DNA of 48,435 nucleotides, taken from the NCBI GenBank assembly GCA_030655595.1, contig JAUSNQ010000082.1, positions 1 to 48,435 of the forward strand. Reading direction: 5' to 3'. Positions 32,277-39,992 of this stretch are shown piece by piece. The first letter of the stretch is position 1. Each line of letters begins with the position of its first letter. The stretch comes from Paludibacter sp. (lineage in GTDB: Bacteria > Bacteroidota > Bacteroidia > Bacteroidales > Paludibacteraceae). The notes beneath the pieces are model-generated. The model ran no database searches. It had not been told where the DNA came from and saw only the letters and a program-made list of their open reading frames with translations. The translations under genes and the position numbers were made by a program.

Positions 32277-32837
32277 TTATTTGCGGGAACTCGTCTTTTT
32301 TGCTTCTTTTTTTTTAGTAGCACTCTGTTTGTTTGCAGCACTTTTTTTATTTGAAGCAGCTGCCGGTTCTGATTTATCATCTCCGGATACATCCTGTTCG
32401 CCAGTGGTGTCTGCCGGTTCTGATTTATCATCTCCGGATACATCCTGTTCGCCAGTGGTGTCTGCCGGTTCTGATTTATCATCTCCGGATACATCCTGTT
32501 CGCCAGTGGTAGCTGCCGGTTCTGATTTATCATCTCCGGATACATCCTGTTCGCCAGTGGTAGCTGCCGGTTCTGATTTATCATCTCCGGATACATCCTG
32601 TTCGCCAGTGGTAGCTGCCGGAATACGATTGCTCAACAGTTCTTCCTCAGTTGCCTTATCAAGAAGTTCAAGGAGTATTAATCCATGAATCTTATTTCGA
32701 TTAAATGAATTAAGCCTTCTCAATTCTGCATGAAGAGGTGATCCCGGGCATCTCTCTTTGAATAACTGAAGATCAGCATCAAAGTGTTCCGGTTTTTTTT
32801 GGGCGACAATAATGTCATTTTTCTTTATAAAATCCAT
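32277..32837 (-). CDS. Protein with five tandem 17-residue acidic repeats
   Basis: 186 residues. A folded N-terminal part (about 1-70; KKPEHFDADLQLFKERCPGS) is followed by five near-identical units TTGEQDVSGDDKSEPA (differing at A/D), then a Lys/Ala/Ser-rich basic tail (about 160-186). The repeats are acidic, with a basic tail as in nucleic-acid-binding ends. The gene sits in the capsid unit between two structural genes, so it may be a minor head or decoration protein. The repeat DNA period is 51 bp. Confidence 0.65.
   Translation of the reverse strand: MDFIKKNDIIVAQKKPEHFDADLQLFKERCPGSPLHAELRRLNSFNRNKIHGLILLELLDKATEEELLSNRIPAATTGEQDVSGDDKSEPAATTGEQDVSGDDKSEPAATTGEQDVSGDDKSEPADTTGEQDVSGDDKSEPADTTGEQDVSGDDKSEPAAASNKKSAANKQSATKKKEAKKTSSRK
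32360..32614 (-). repeat. Five tandem 51-bp repeats
   Basis: Units start at 32360, 32411, 32462, 32513 and 32564, each 51 bp and nearly identical, with a partial unit after. Differences are confined to a few bases at the unit joint (D or A codon). The identity suggests recent expansion by slippage. Confidence 0.95.
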
Positions 32838-32860
32838 AAGACTTTTAATTTAAATGAAAA

Positions 32861-33376
32861 TTATTCAGCAGGATCCGCTTCGATTTCAAGGGTTCCACTA
32901 TAAAAGTAGAATGGTTCCGGGCATTCGCTACCTTGCAATTGCAATGCAATTCCGGCATTGCCATTTTCCAGTTTACCAATATTGGTATAAGTGAGTTGTA
33001 AACCATCCGAACATGGTGACCCACCAATGAACTTTTGGCCATCGGAACATCTTACCCACACGCATACCATTTTTTCACCTGCGTTGTCGTAAACGAACTG
33101 AAGGGATTTTTTTGAAATACCTTCAATGGCAGGGGTAAGTGTCAACACTCCATTGCTGGGTGATTCACCAGGAGCGGCATTTGGATTAATTGATTTCACA
33201 TCCGAATCAAGATAATTCCATTTTTTGCCCGCTTTCAATACATTTGCTGAGATGGTTGCATCAACAGCTGCCGGCCAAGCTTCTACATCGACATCTTTCA
33301 TGCTCGCAAGATACAAGCGAAACTGGGGAGACGTGGATTTTGAATCCTTATCTTGTTTTGCTATATTAAATAACAT
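32861..33376 (-). CDS. Structural protein, possible tail tube or decoration
   Basis: 171 residues, beta-rich (PQFRLYLASMKDVDVEAWP; SKKSLQFVYDNAGEKMVCVWVRC; ALQLQGSECPEPFYFYSGTLEIEAD). It follows the major capsid gene. Its size and strand pattern suit a tail-tube or head-decoration fold. Synteny is the only further support. Confidence 0.5.
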   Translation of the reverse strand: MLFNIAKQDKDSKSTSPQFRLYLASMKDVDVEAWPAAVDATISANVLKAGKKWNYLDSDVKSINPNAAPGESPSNGVLTLTPAIEGISKKSLQFVYDNAGEKMVCVWVRCSDGQKFIGGSPCSDGLQLTYTNIGKLENGNAGIALQLQGSECPEPFYFYSGTLEIEADPAE

Positions 33377-33446
33377 AGTTTTTAATTTTTATGATGAATA
33401 AAATACAGGGATGTGAATTTCACACCCCTATTTATTTAGCTTGATG

Positions 33447-35468
33447 TTAAGCTGTAACCTTTCTTGACAACTCGAGGAAGTTGCCGGTTGGAGTTACAAC
33501 TTTCTTAGCTTTACCGCCAACGGTAATGGTTGTTTCTTCGAGCTCAGCATACAACTTAATGTAATCTCCAACAGCTGCCGGTGTCCATGCAGCACTGATG
33601 CCTGCAAATTTACCTGATTTTGCAATCGTGGTTTTATTTGTCAGCGAACCGCAAATGATTTTGTACACACGCTCAACAGATGCGTTTGTAATGTCGGTGA
33701 GAGCTGTTGCATCAGCATTGGCCACGGTTAAGAAATCGTAAGCCAGGGAACCATCAGCAGTTGTTGCATCAGCAGCAAGAGAGATAACAGGATAGTTGGT
33801 GAACAACCACTGCATTTTTCTTCCGGAAGCCGTAAGGTCAGATTCGGATGCGAACTGAACGCCCGGTGCTAATACACCAGATCCTTCTTTCCACCAGCTG
33901 GCCAAAATTAATTGCTCCAAATCCTGTTGGAAGTACAGCGCGTACATTTCATTTGGCTTGTCTTCGTAGTTTTCCACGTTGCCAGGTTTCACGATCCACA
34001 TCTTGTAATCGATCATTGACATGTTAGGAACCCAGATGATGCTTGCAGGTGACAAATCAGCAATTGAATCTTGCACTCCTGTAAAATCGTTATCCTTGCC
34101 GTATTTTGCACGATAACCTTTGAGATACCACGGTTTGTGTTTTTCGTTCGCGTGAATCTGATACCCTTCCATGTTAGGAAGAATCGCCATCACTTTTTCC
34201 CAGAACGTTTCAGCATATTCAACGATGGTTGAGCTGTCGTACAACTTCAAATCTTTGAAAGGAAGTACTTTTAATTCCTCTTCTACGCGCTGTATGGCAC
34301 GTAATGAGCCATCGGCACCAAACATGGCAGGTTGTGGGAAGTCGCCCTGACGAGCTACTTTAACACCAACTACGCGGCGACGTTGTTGCTCGTTGAAAAG
34401 CAATGTGCCGAAATGAACGATACACCATTCAAACAAACCCCATTTCATTGGGTTGGAACCTTCGCGGTTTTTGTAACCGATATATTCTTTCTCCAGTTGC
34501 TTTGGATCGTCAAAGAAAAATTTGAACATCACATCGTCAACCTGATAGATTTCTCCATCGAAGTTAACAGCACCTTTGAAAATGTGTCCGGATTTGTAAC
34601 TCTGAGAAAGTTCTTCGAAGAATGCCGTTGGAGCGGTCATCTTATTTTGAACGTTCGATACAATCGGGAAAATGCCGGCTACTGATTTCAGTGTGCGCAA
34701 ATAAGCAATGATGGTATCCATCCTGCGAACAACGTATTCGCCAAGTTTGGAATTCATCTTGCTGTAATCAAGATAAGATTCACCCTTGATCATCTTGCTG
34801 TAATCCAGCAATCCGATTTGGTTAGTACCGGCCAATTCAGCTGCACGTGCCTGAAAATCTTTCGCGTAGTTGTTGAATGCTGCCCTGAAATCAGTTGCAT
34901 CATTATCACGATAACTTTCTTTTCCTTTACCGGTAACAACCAATTCATTCCACCAACTGCCACGTTTGAAATATTCGTTTTCGATTCCAAACAAATGGGT
35001 ATCAGTATGAGCTGCATGTCCCATGACAATTGCTAAGGTTTGAGGAGTCATCCCGTTTCCGGAACCAACAATCACAGCAGCTGGGCGACCCTCTTCAGGA
35101 TTACCTGCCATCGTGCGAATTGTTTGAGTTGCTGAATTCAATGCAGAGATCAGAGAGCCTGTAGCCCCCTCGACAGTGGTAGGAGGATTTTGGGGAGCTG
35201 CTCCTCCGGTTGCACCGGCTGCATCTTCCAATGCTCCTAAAATTTGCTGTTGAATTTCAGGTGTGATTGCACCTTCAGTTGGAGCTGGTGGTGTTGCATC
35301 GTCTTCCTGAGATTCCAAATCTTCCTGAAAGTCAACGCCGTATTTTGTTTTGTATTCGGCTTTGAACTTATTCCAGTCTTCGTTTGTCATTGCTTCGCGC
35401 TGTTCTTTGGTTGTGAAGCCAAGAATGGCGAAAATCGCAACGATTCTTTCTTTTACTGTTTTGCGCAT
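33447..35468 (-). CDS. Major capsid protein (putative) with disordered N-terminal region
   Basis: 673 residues. After a helical start (MRKTVKERIVAIFAILGFTTKEQR) comes a Pro/Ala/Glu-rich region (about 45-130), likely a scaffold-like delta domain removed or flexible in the capsid. The main part (about 135-673) is a long mixed alpha/beta structural protein with no enzymatic motif. It is directly behind the capsid protease. The largest late non-tail protein beside the protease is best read as the major capsid protein. The length is above the usual 300-450, consistent with a fused scaffold. Confidence 0.7.
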   Translation of the reverse strand: MRKTVKERIVAIFAILGFTTKEQREAMTNEDWNKFKAEYKTKYGVDFQEDLESQEDDATPPAPTEGAITPEIQQQILGALEDAAGATGGAAPQNPPTTVEGATGSLISALNSATQTIRTMAGNPEEGRPAAVIVGSGNGMTPQTLAIVMGHAAHTDTHLFGIENEYFKRGSWWNELVVTGKGKESYRDNDATDFRAAFNNYAKDFQARAAELAGTNQIGLLDYSKMIKGESYLDYSKMNSKLGEYVVRRMDTIIAYLRTLKSVAGIFPIVSNVQNKMTAPTAFFEELSQSYKSGHIFKGAVNFDGEIYQVDDVMFKFFFDDPKQLEKEYIGYKNREGSNPMKWGLFEWCIVHFGTLLFNEQQRRRVVGVKVARQGDFPQPAMFGADGSLRAIQRVEEELKVLPFKDLKLYDSSTIVEYAETFWEKVMAILPNMEGYQIHANEKHKPWYLKGYRAKYGKDNDFTGVQDSIADLSPASIIWVPNMSMIDYKMWIVKPGNVENYEDKPNEMYALYFQQDLEQLILASWWKEGSGVLAPGVQFASESDLTASGRKMQWLFTNYPVISLAADATTADGSLAYDFLTVANADATALTDITNASVERVYKIICGSLTNKTTIAKSGKFAGISAAWTPAAVGDYIKLYAELEETTITVGGKAKKVVTPTGNFLELSRKVTA

Positions 35469-35478
35469 TTGTTTTAAA

Positions 35479-36351
35479 TTAAATGATTGATAATATTGTT
35501 TTTCTATCTGCTACTATTTTTTCAATCTCACCAACAACTTGTGAGAAGGTTTTGATTCCATCAACAAGCCCAAGATTTTGAGCCTCGTATGCATAATAAG
35601 TTTTACCTGTGAGAGTTCCCGGGTCAATGTTAGATCGGTTTGCTTTAACAACATCCTGAAAATATACAGCAAGCTTTGATAATTCTTCCTTCATTTTTTC
35701 AGGTTTACCCTCAATCGCTTCACGTTCAGGCAGGTTTTTTTCTTTCGATTCATCAGGATATACTTCAACTATTTTGTAAGAAGAATTTTCACGGTTAGGT
35801 ACCAGCATCCTGGCAAATACTCCTATGCCACCCACGCGGGCCATTTTATTAATCGCGTATATTTTGTCCAGGTATGAGAAAACAATATAACCACATGATG
35901 CGCACATGCCATCGACAAATCCATAGGTCGGTTTGGTTTTTTCTGATAACACTTCCTGCAGGAGAAAAATAGAATCGGTAGATCCACCTGGGGTATCTCC
36001 TTTAATAATAACAGCCGATATTTTGTCTGATTGATATGCCATCCGGATTATTGCAGCGACATCATCCATTCCATAACCATACCAGTATCCACGTTTCATC
36101 ATAATTCCGGTTAGCGGTATAATGGCTATTGATCCACTTTGCCAGCTATCGAAAGGATTGATTATATTTCCATCATCATCTCTGTCAACATACAATTCTC
36201 CTTTTGTAGAGGCAATTGGTATATCGATTACATCAGGTTTGAACGTGTCGTTGATGATAGAATTTGAGATATGATTCAGCAACTCATAACCTGAAGAATG
36301 AATCATCAGATTTGAAGCTTGTATCTCTTGTAAAAATTGTCGTCTCAACAT
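35479..36351 (-). CDS. Capsid maturation protease, S49/SppA type
   Basis: 290 residues. The SppA-like fold shows SIAIIPLTGIMM, IIKGDTPGGSTDS, VDGMCASCGYIVFSYLDKIYA with the catalytic Ser in ASCGY, and RVGGIGVFARM in place of the usual GSIGV. The protein probably cleaves scaffold or capsid N-termini during head maturation. It is 10 nt upstream of the capsid gene and first behind late promoter (d). Confidence 0.85.
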   Translation of the reverse strand: MLRRQFLQEIQASNLMIHSSGYELLNHISNSIINDTFKPDVIDIPIASTKGELYVDRDDDGNIINPFDSWQSGSIAIIPLTGIMMKRGYWYGYGMDDVAAIIRMAYQSDKISAVIIKGDTPGGSTDSIFLLQEVLSEKTKPTYGFVDGMCASCGYIVFSYLDKIYAINKMARVGGIGVFARMLVPNRENSSYKIVEVYPDESKEKNLPEREAIEGKPEKMKEELSKLAVYFQDVVKANRSNIDPGTLTGKTYYAYEAQNLGLVDGIKTFSQVVGEIEKIVADRKTILSII

Positions 36352-36369
36352 TGCGCATTAAAATTTACG

Positions 36370-36404
36370 CAATGTTATTCCTTATTAATAATACTATAAA
36401 GGAC
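36370..36404 (-). promoter_or_regulatory. Late promoter (d), protease and capsid
   Basis: On the minus strand GTCCTTT (36404-36398), 20 nt, TAACATTG (36377-36370), one mismatch from TAnnTTTG. It lies between the terminator of the early operon and the protease gene. Confidence 0.75.
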
Positions 36405-36433
36405 GAAAAAGCCTTGCTTATTCAACAAGGCTT
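36405..36433 (-). terminator. Terminator at the end of the early operon
   Basis: On the minus strand AAGCCTTG / CAAGGCTT with a 9-nt loop and TTTTT after it, immediately before late promoter (d). Confidence 0.88.
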
Positions 36434-36464
36434 CAACGTAACGAGGTGATTTTGTGATAAAAAA

Positions 36465-36836
36465 CTATGCTTCAGACTTACACACGAATGTATAAGTGTC
36501 AAATATTTTATCAGAAGATAACTCAAGACTAACAGGGTAATCCGGGGATCCTACATAAAATACTCCCGTGTCTGTCTTCAACCGAAGCACAACTGGATAA
36601 ATACTGAACTTTCGTAATAATGAATGTTCATCGTACTTTGTTACGGCAGATATCGTTTCGTTATTAACTGGTCCTGCAAATGCGGGTTTTATCTCACTCC
36701 TGTAAACCGGTTTTTCGATAACAGGTAATTTTCTAAATTCGTATCCCGGTTGAAGTATCACTTTTTGACCAGGGATGAACAGCTTGATTTCTTTCAAAAA
36801 AACAAACTCGATCGAAGTACAAATTATTTTATTCAT
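36465..36836 (-). CDS. Hypothetical protein at the end of the early operon
   Basis: 123 residues, beta-rich (NKIICTSIEFVFLKEIKLF; ILQPGYEFRKLP; YSIYPVVLRLKTD). It lies at the early-to-late boundary. No recognised domain. Confidence 0.5.
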   Translation of the reverse strand: MNKIICTSIEFVFLKEIKLFIPGQKVILQPGYEFRKLPVIEKPVYRSEIKPAFAGPVNNETISAVTKYDEHSLLRKFSIYPVVLRLKTDTGVFYVGSPDYPVSLELSSDKIFDTYTFVCKSEA

Positions 36837-36892
36837 TTTTACTAATTTAATTAATTAAATATCAGGATGATAACCAATTTTATACATATTTT

Positions 36893-36931
36893 GTGCATGT
36901 TTCATGAAATAAAATGGTATTTTTCATGCAC
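36893..36931. promoter_or_regulatory. Inverted repeat GTGCATG / CATGCAC
   Basis: GTGCATG (36893-36899) and CATGCAC (36925-36931) are 25 nt apart in the gap before the 123-residue gene. The same sequence as a closed palindrome, GTGCATGCAC, lies in the spacer of late promoter (b). Possible binding site of a shared regulator. Confidence 0.35.
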
Positions 36932-36943
36932 CAAAGCGGAAAA

Positions 36944-37438
36944 TTAATTGTTGTTTTTTTGTGTTGTATATGATCTCTTCTCCCTTTTTATGATAGATCT
37001 CTTCATTCTATAAAATCCTTTCCACAATGTATCATCCTCAATTGATGTAATTGCATACGTTTTTTTGAACAAGAAAATTGATTCATTGTATGGAATCCCT
37101 TTCCTGATTTTATTTTCTTTCATCATTTGATAAAGTTCCATGTAGAATAAATCCTCGATTGATGAGGATATCAGTCTCCATGATCGTTCACCCAGGTAGT
37201 TGAATATTCGCGGATCTTTGCCAAGCTCCTGGTTATCTCTACGCGTGAGTACTATTTCGAGATTGCCGGTTACTATTGGTCCTGTGGATGGGCAAATCTC
37301 GAGTAAATTCCAAATTAAGTGATATACGTCCAGTCGGAATGGGAATTTAACCGGGTTACTGGTATCACATCCTGAAAATTTACCATAGCAATACTCAGCG
37401 AGATGCTGTTTAACTTTGATTTTTGTGGTTATACTCAT
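36944..37438 (-). CDS. Hypothetical protein, possible late regulator
   Basis: 164 residues, basic (NNN tail; KREKRSYTTQK). It includes FRLDVYHLIWNLLEI, a conserved-looking RIFNYLGERSWRLISSSIEDLFYM and IRKGIPYNESIFLF. No clear HTH by eye. Position directly downstream of the repeat cluster and near the end of the early operon makes it a candidate late-gene regulator, by inference only. Confidence 0.5.
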   Translation of the reverse strand: MSITTKIKVKQHLAEYCYGKFSGCDTSNPVKFPFRLDVYHLIWNLLEICPSTGPIVTGNLEIVLTRRDNQELGKDPRIFNYLGERSWRLISSSIEDLFYMELYQMMKENKIRKGIPYNESIFLFKKTYAITSIEDDTLWKGFYRMKRSIIKREKRSYTTQKNNN

Positions 37439-37554
37439 AAAATGGTAGTAAAATGGGTGATTTATGCGCTAATGTAATTTATAATTCTTTAATTATCAAA
37501 TATTTATGATGAAATGTATGAATAATGTAATAATATTTCAATGTGTATTTTTAC

Positions 37555-37740
37555 TTGCTACATGCTACACGCCTATAACATAATAATATACAGCACATTA
37601 CAGCGTTATAGCTTAAAAATATTAACATTTTGTAGTACCTTGTAGTACCTTGTAGTATGTGTTAAAAAACAACTAAGATACTACACACAAATAACTGTAT
37701 ATCATATATTTATAGTGTGTTGTAGTATGTAGTATGTAAA
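37555..37740. repeat. TTGTAGTA repeat cluster, possible replication origin
   Basis: Three tandem 10-mers start at 37630, 37640 and 37650 (TTGTAGTACC twice, TTGTAGTATG once). More copies lie at 37720 (TTGTAGTATGTAGTATG) and inverted (ATACTACACAC, 37678; GCTACATGCTACAC, 37557). A longer inverted pair CTATAAC/GTTATAG is at 37573 and 37605. The whole gap 37439-37814 is very AT-rich and lacks genes. It lies next to the VapE gene, a typical position for a phage origin with iterons. Confidence 0.6.
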
Positions 37741-37814
37741 CTTTGATATTTTATGTTTTAAATTGATTATAATATTATATTCATTCTTCTTCTTAAAAAT
37801 TAATTAAATAAAGA

Positions 37815-39101
37815 CTATAGATTATTAATATATGTACGTCTGATGTAGTAACGCTGAAGCGGAATCATAGCTCCATTCCTTGTTTTTCTACATTCGTAAC
37901 CAAGCGAGGTCAAAGCAATACCAAGGGTTCGTGGAGTTATTGACGTAAGATGTTCTCCACGAATCAGCCGGTTCTTACGGAGGTCATTAATGATTTCTGT
38001 TGGATTCATCCACTCACCATCATTCTTCGAGGGGGGAGCTAAATATAAATGCACGTAACGCATTGCATCTATTTCGATAGCATATCTGGCATTGTAATTC
38101 TCAAATTCAAAGAAATCGTCCCGGTCGAATTTCCACGGGAATGTAGATGATTCGTATAGCATGATGGCTTCTGCCCACATTTGATCAACATCTACGCTTT
38201 TAATGTATTCTTCCCAATATATGTCCACAAGTTCAATGCAGCCGAATCGACGATACCCAAAGCTCTCGGCTAAAAACCCCCCTTTCTCCTGGCTCCTGTT
38301 AGACGTCCCCAGGGGCACGGCTATTCTTTTGCGTTTCATGGCAAACTCTTCGCCACGTCGGCGTGTAGAGAGCTCCTGTGTTGACATAACCATCTTCCAT
38401 GTTTCGATAGAACCTTTATTTAGTCCGACTAATTCATCATGAATTACAAATGGATGCCGGGTGTAGGCATCTTCAAGATCGAACCTGGTTTCATTCTTAC
38501 TGGCAATCACCGAGTAATCCTTTAGCGCATCCGGGATGATGAATTTACACAGCGAGGTTTTTCCAAATCCTTCTCCCGACTGCACGAATGTGAGCATGAC
38601 TTCGTTTGGAGTATTATCAACCCATTGCGCTACTGAAGATACCATCCACTTCCGGATGATCCGGCCGGCACGTTCCTGCGAGTATGTAGGGTTGCTCTCG
38701 TCAAATTCCCTGCACTTTAGGTTATCGCACAACAGATCGATGTGACTTGTACCGGCATATTTTCCCCTGAGTCCGTCAATGTAAGTTTTAATTGGATCAA
38801 AGGGTTTAATATAATTCCGTGATCGAATGATCTTCCGTAGGATTGTTTCAGAAATCCGGGTTTCGCATTCCTCTACAAAATGCAAGTAAATATCATCGAG
38901 CGATGGTGATTCGGAGTATCTGTGCGGATCCTTGCAGTCAATTGTTAGCTTAGCCGGATCATGTGCCGGGATATAGATGTTGTAATGCTCATTTAAAAAG
39001 TCAACAGCTATTTTGATGTTGCCACGACTATCAAATAAATCTTTTTGTTTGCCTGAATCATCCTTTTTAAGGGATGCAGGAAGTTTCTTTTCGTTTTCCA
39101 T
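37815..39101 (-). CDS. VapE-family replication ATPase
   Basis: 428 residues. The VapE domain contains Walker A SGEGFGKTS (about 175-183) and the Walker B-like segment HPFVIHDEL (about 217-224). Conserved SF3-like blocks follow (LSTRRRGEEFAMKRKRIAVPLG and FGYRRFGCIEL). The N-terminal ~100 residues lack a visible primase motif. VapE proteins in phages are helicase-like ATPases that act near primase in replication. Its C-terminus (about 350-428) is a winged-helix-like part (TPRTLGIALTSLGYECRKTRNG). It lies next to the repeat cluster. A degenerate paralogue is at 13575. Confidence 0.85.
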   Translation of the reverse strand: MENEKKLPASLKKDDSGKQKDLFDSRGNIKIAVDFLNEHYNIYIPAHDPAKLTIDCKDPHRYSESPSLDDIYLHFVEECETRISETILRKIIRSRNYIKPFDPIKTYIDGLRGKYAGTSHIDLLCDNLKCREFDESNPTYSQERAGRIIRKWMVSSVAQWVDNTPNEVMLTFVQSGEGFGKTSLCKFIIPDALKDYSVIASKNETRFDLEDAYTRHPFVIHDELVGLNKGSIETWKMVMSTQELSTRRRGEEFAMKRKRIAVPLGTSNRSQEKGGFLAESFGYRRFGCIELVDIYWEEYIKSVDVDQMWAEAIMLYESSTFPWKFDRDDFFEFENYNARYAIEIDAMRYVHLYLAPPSKNDGEWMNPTEIINDLRKNRLIRGEHLTSITPRTLGIALTSLGYECRKTRNGAMIPLQRYYIRRTYINNL

Positions 39102-39112
39102 TAATATTATGC

Positions 39113-39592
39113 TTATCTATGTTTTGATTTCATCTCGTACTCAACCTGTTTGCGCTTTGTAGCATACTCTTTGAATGCACACATGATTAACTGTGCATCT
39201 ACACTTCCGTAGAATTTACCATATTCACCTTCAAGTATTCTTTCTAAAACAAGCTTCAGGTCTGATAAATAAAAATAGTAATACTTCGAGTATAATATTG
39301 TCGAGAGTTGTACTAAATTTTTGGCCGGTAGTGGTTTGTTTATATTACTGATGCTGTTTAGATGATTCAGCCACTCGTAAAAATAAAGTATTCCGCAATC
39401 ACACTCACCAAAGACTTTATGCTTGTACAGGCCAAACATGTCTTTAATTTCACGAAATGTGATTCTTTTTGTTGAGATTGATTGCTCGATACTGTTCACT
39501 CTCCAGTACTGAATGATCAACTTCTCCGGGTTGTAGGTTTCAATAAATTCGTCCCAGGTGGCGATTTCTGTTTGTTGATTGTTTTCTGTCAT
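39113..39592 (-). CDS. Hypothetical protein of the replication operon
   Basis: 159 residues, helical, with ITFREIKDMFGLYKHKVFGECDCGILYFYEWLNHL and a basic end (ATKRKQVEYEMKSKHR). It lies 11 nt before the VapE gene. It could be a helicase loader or primase accessory protein. No motif supports that. Confidence 0.5.
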   Translation of the reverse strand: MTENNQQTEIATWDEFIETYNPEKLIIQYWRVNSIEQSISTKRITFREIKDMFGLYKHKVFGECDCGILYFYEWLNHLNSISNINKPLPAKNLVQLSTILYSKYYYFYLSDLKLVLERILEGEYGKFYGSVDAQLIMCAFKEYATKRKQVEYEMKSKHR

Positions 39593-39595
39593 AAT

Positions 39596-39778
39596 TTAAC
39601 CATGATTTATTTGTTCATTGTGCATTTTAAAAGCATCCACTGATGCTAAAACTAATCTTTTAAAATCGTCACTTTCCTGCATTAAAGTGATAAATGCTTC
39701 AATAAATTGTTCCGGAGTCATTTTTAAGTCCATATCAATGGAGTCGTCTCCATCTAAAGTAATAATTAAGTGTGCCAT
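39596..39778 (-). CDS. Small acidic hypothetical protein
   Basis: 60 residues: MAHLIITLDGDDSIDMDLKMTPEQFIEAFITLMQESDD. Three bases separate it from the next gene. Spacing supports it as real. Confidence 0.5.
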   Translation of the reverse strand: MAHLIITLDGDDSIDMDLKMTPEQFIEAFITLMQESDDFKRLVLASVDAFKMHNEQINHG

Positions 39779-39803
39779 AAATCTATATATTTAAATTAAA
39801 AAT

Positions 39804-39992
39804 TTATATCGTTAGTTGAACCGCGTATCCGAATTCATTCACCAATCGGGTAATATATTTACTATCCGGAAGACCTTTTTCATGTGGCTGGTAAATCGTT
39901 CTATCTTTCGTGACAAGATTATATCCTTGCTTTCTTACTCTGCTATGAAGCCGGTATCGCAAAGAATTTTTGATGTTTGTATTACTTCTCAT
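39804..39992 (-). CDS. Small basic hypothetical protein
   Basis: 62 residues from the ATG at 39992 (ATGA overlap with the HD-domain gene). Strongly basic (KNSLRYRLHSRVRKQGYNLVTKDR) and followed by LVNEFGYAVQLTI. A nucleic-acid role is possible. No family recognised. Confidence 0.5.
   Translation of the reverse strand: MRSNTNIKNSLRYRLHSRVRKQGYNLVTKDRTIYQPHEKGLPDSKYITRLVNEFGYAVQLTI

Noticed and set aside
32203..32688. Plus-strand repeat protein opposite the 51-bp array
   Set aside because: Shadow frame: the 51-bp period is open in several frames. The minus-strand frame fits the operon spacing.
37555..37740. CRISPR array
   Set aside because: Repeats are about 10 bp, tandem without unique spacers, and there are no cas genes.
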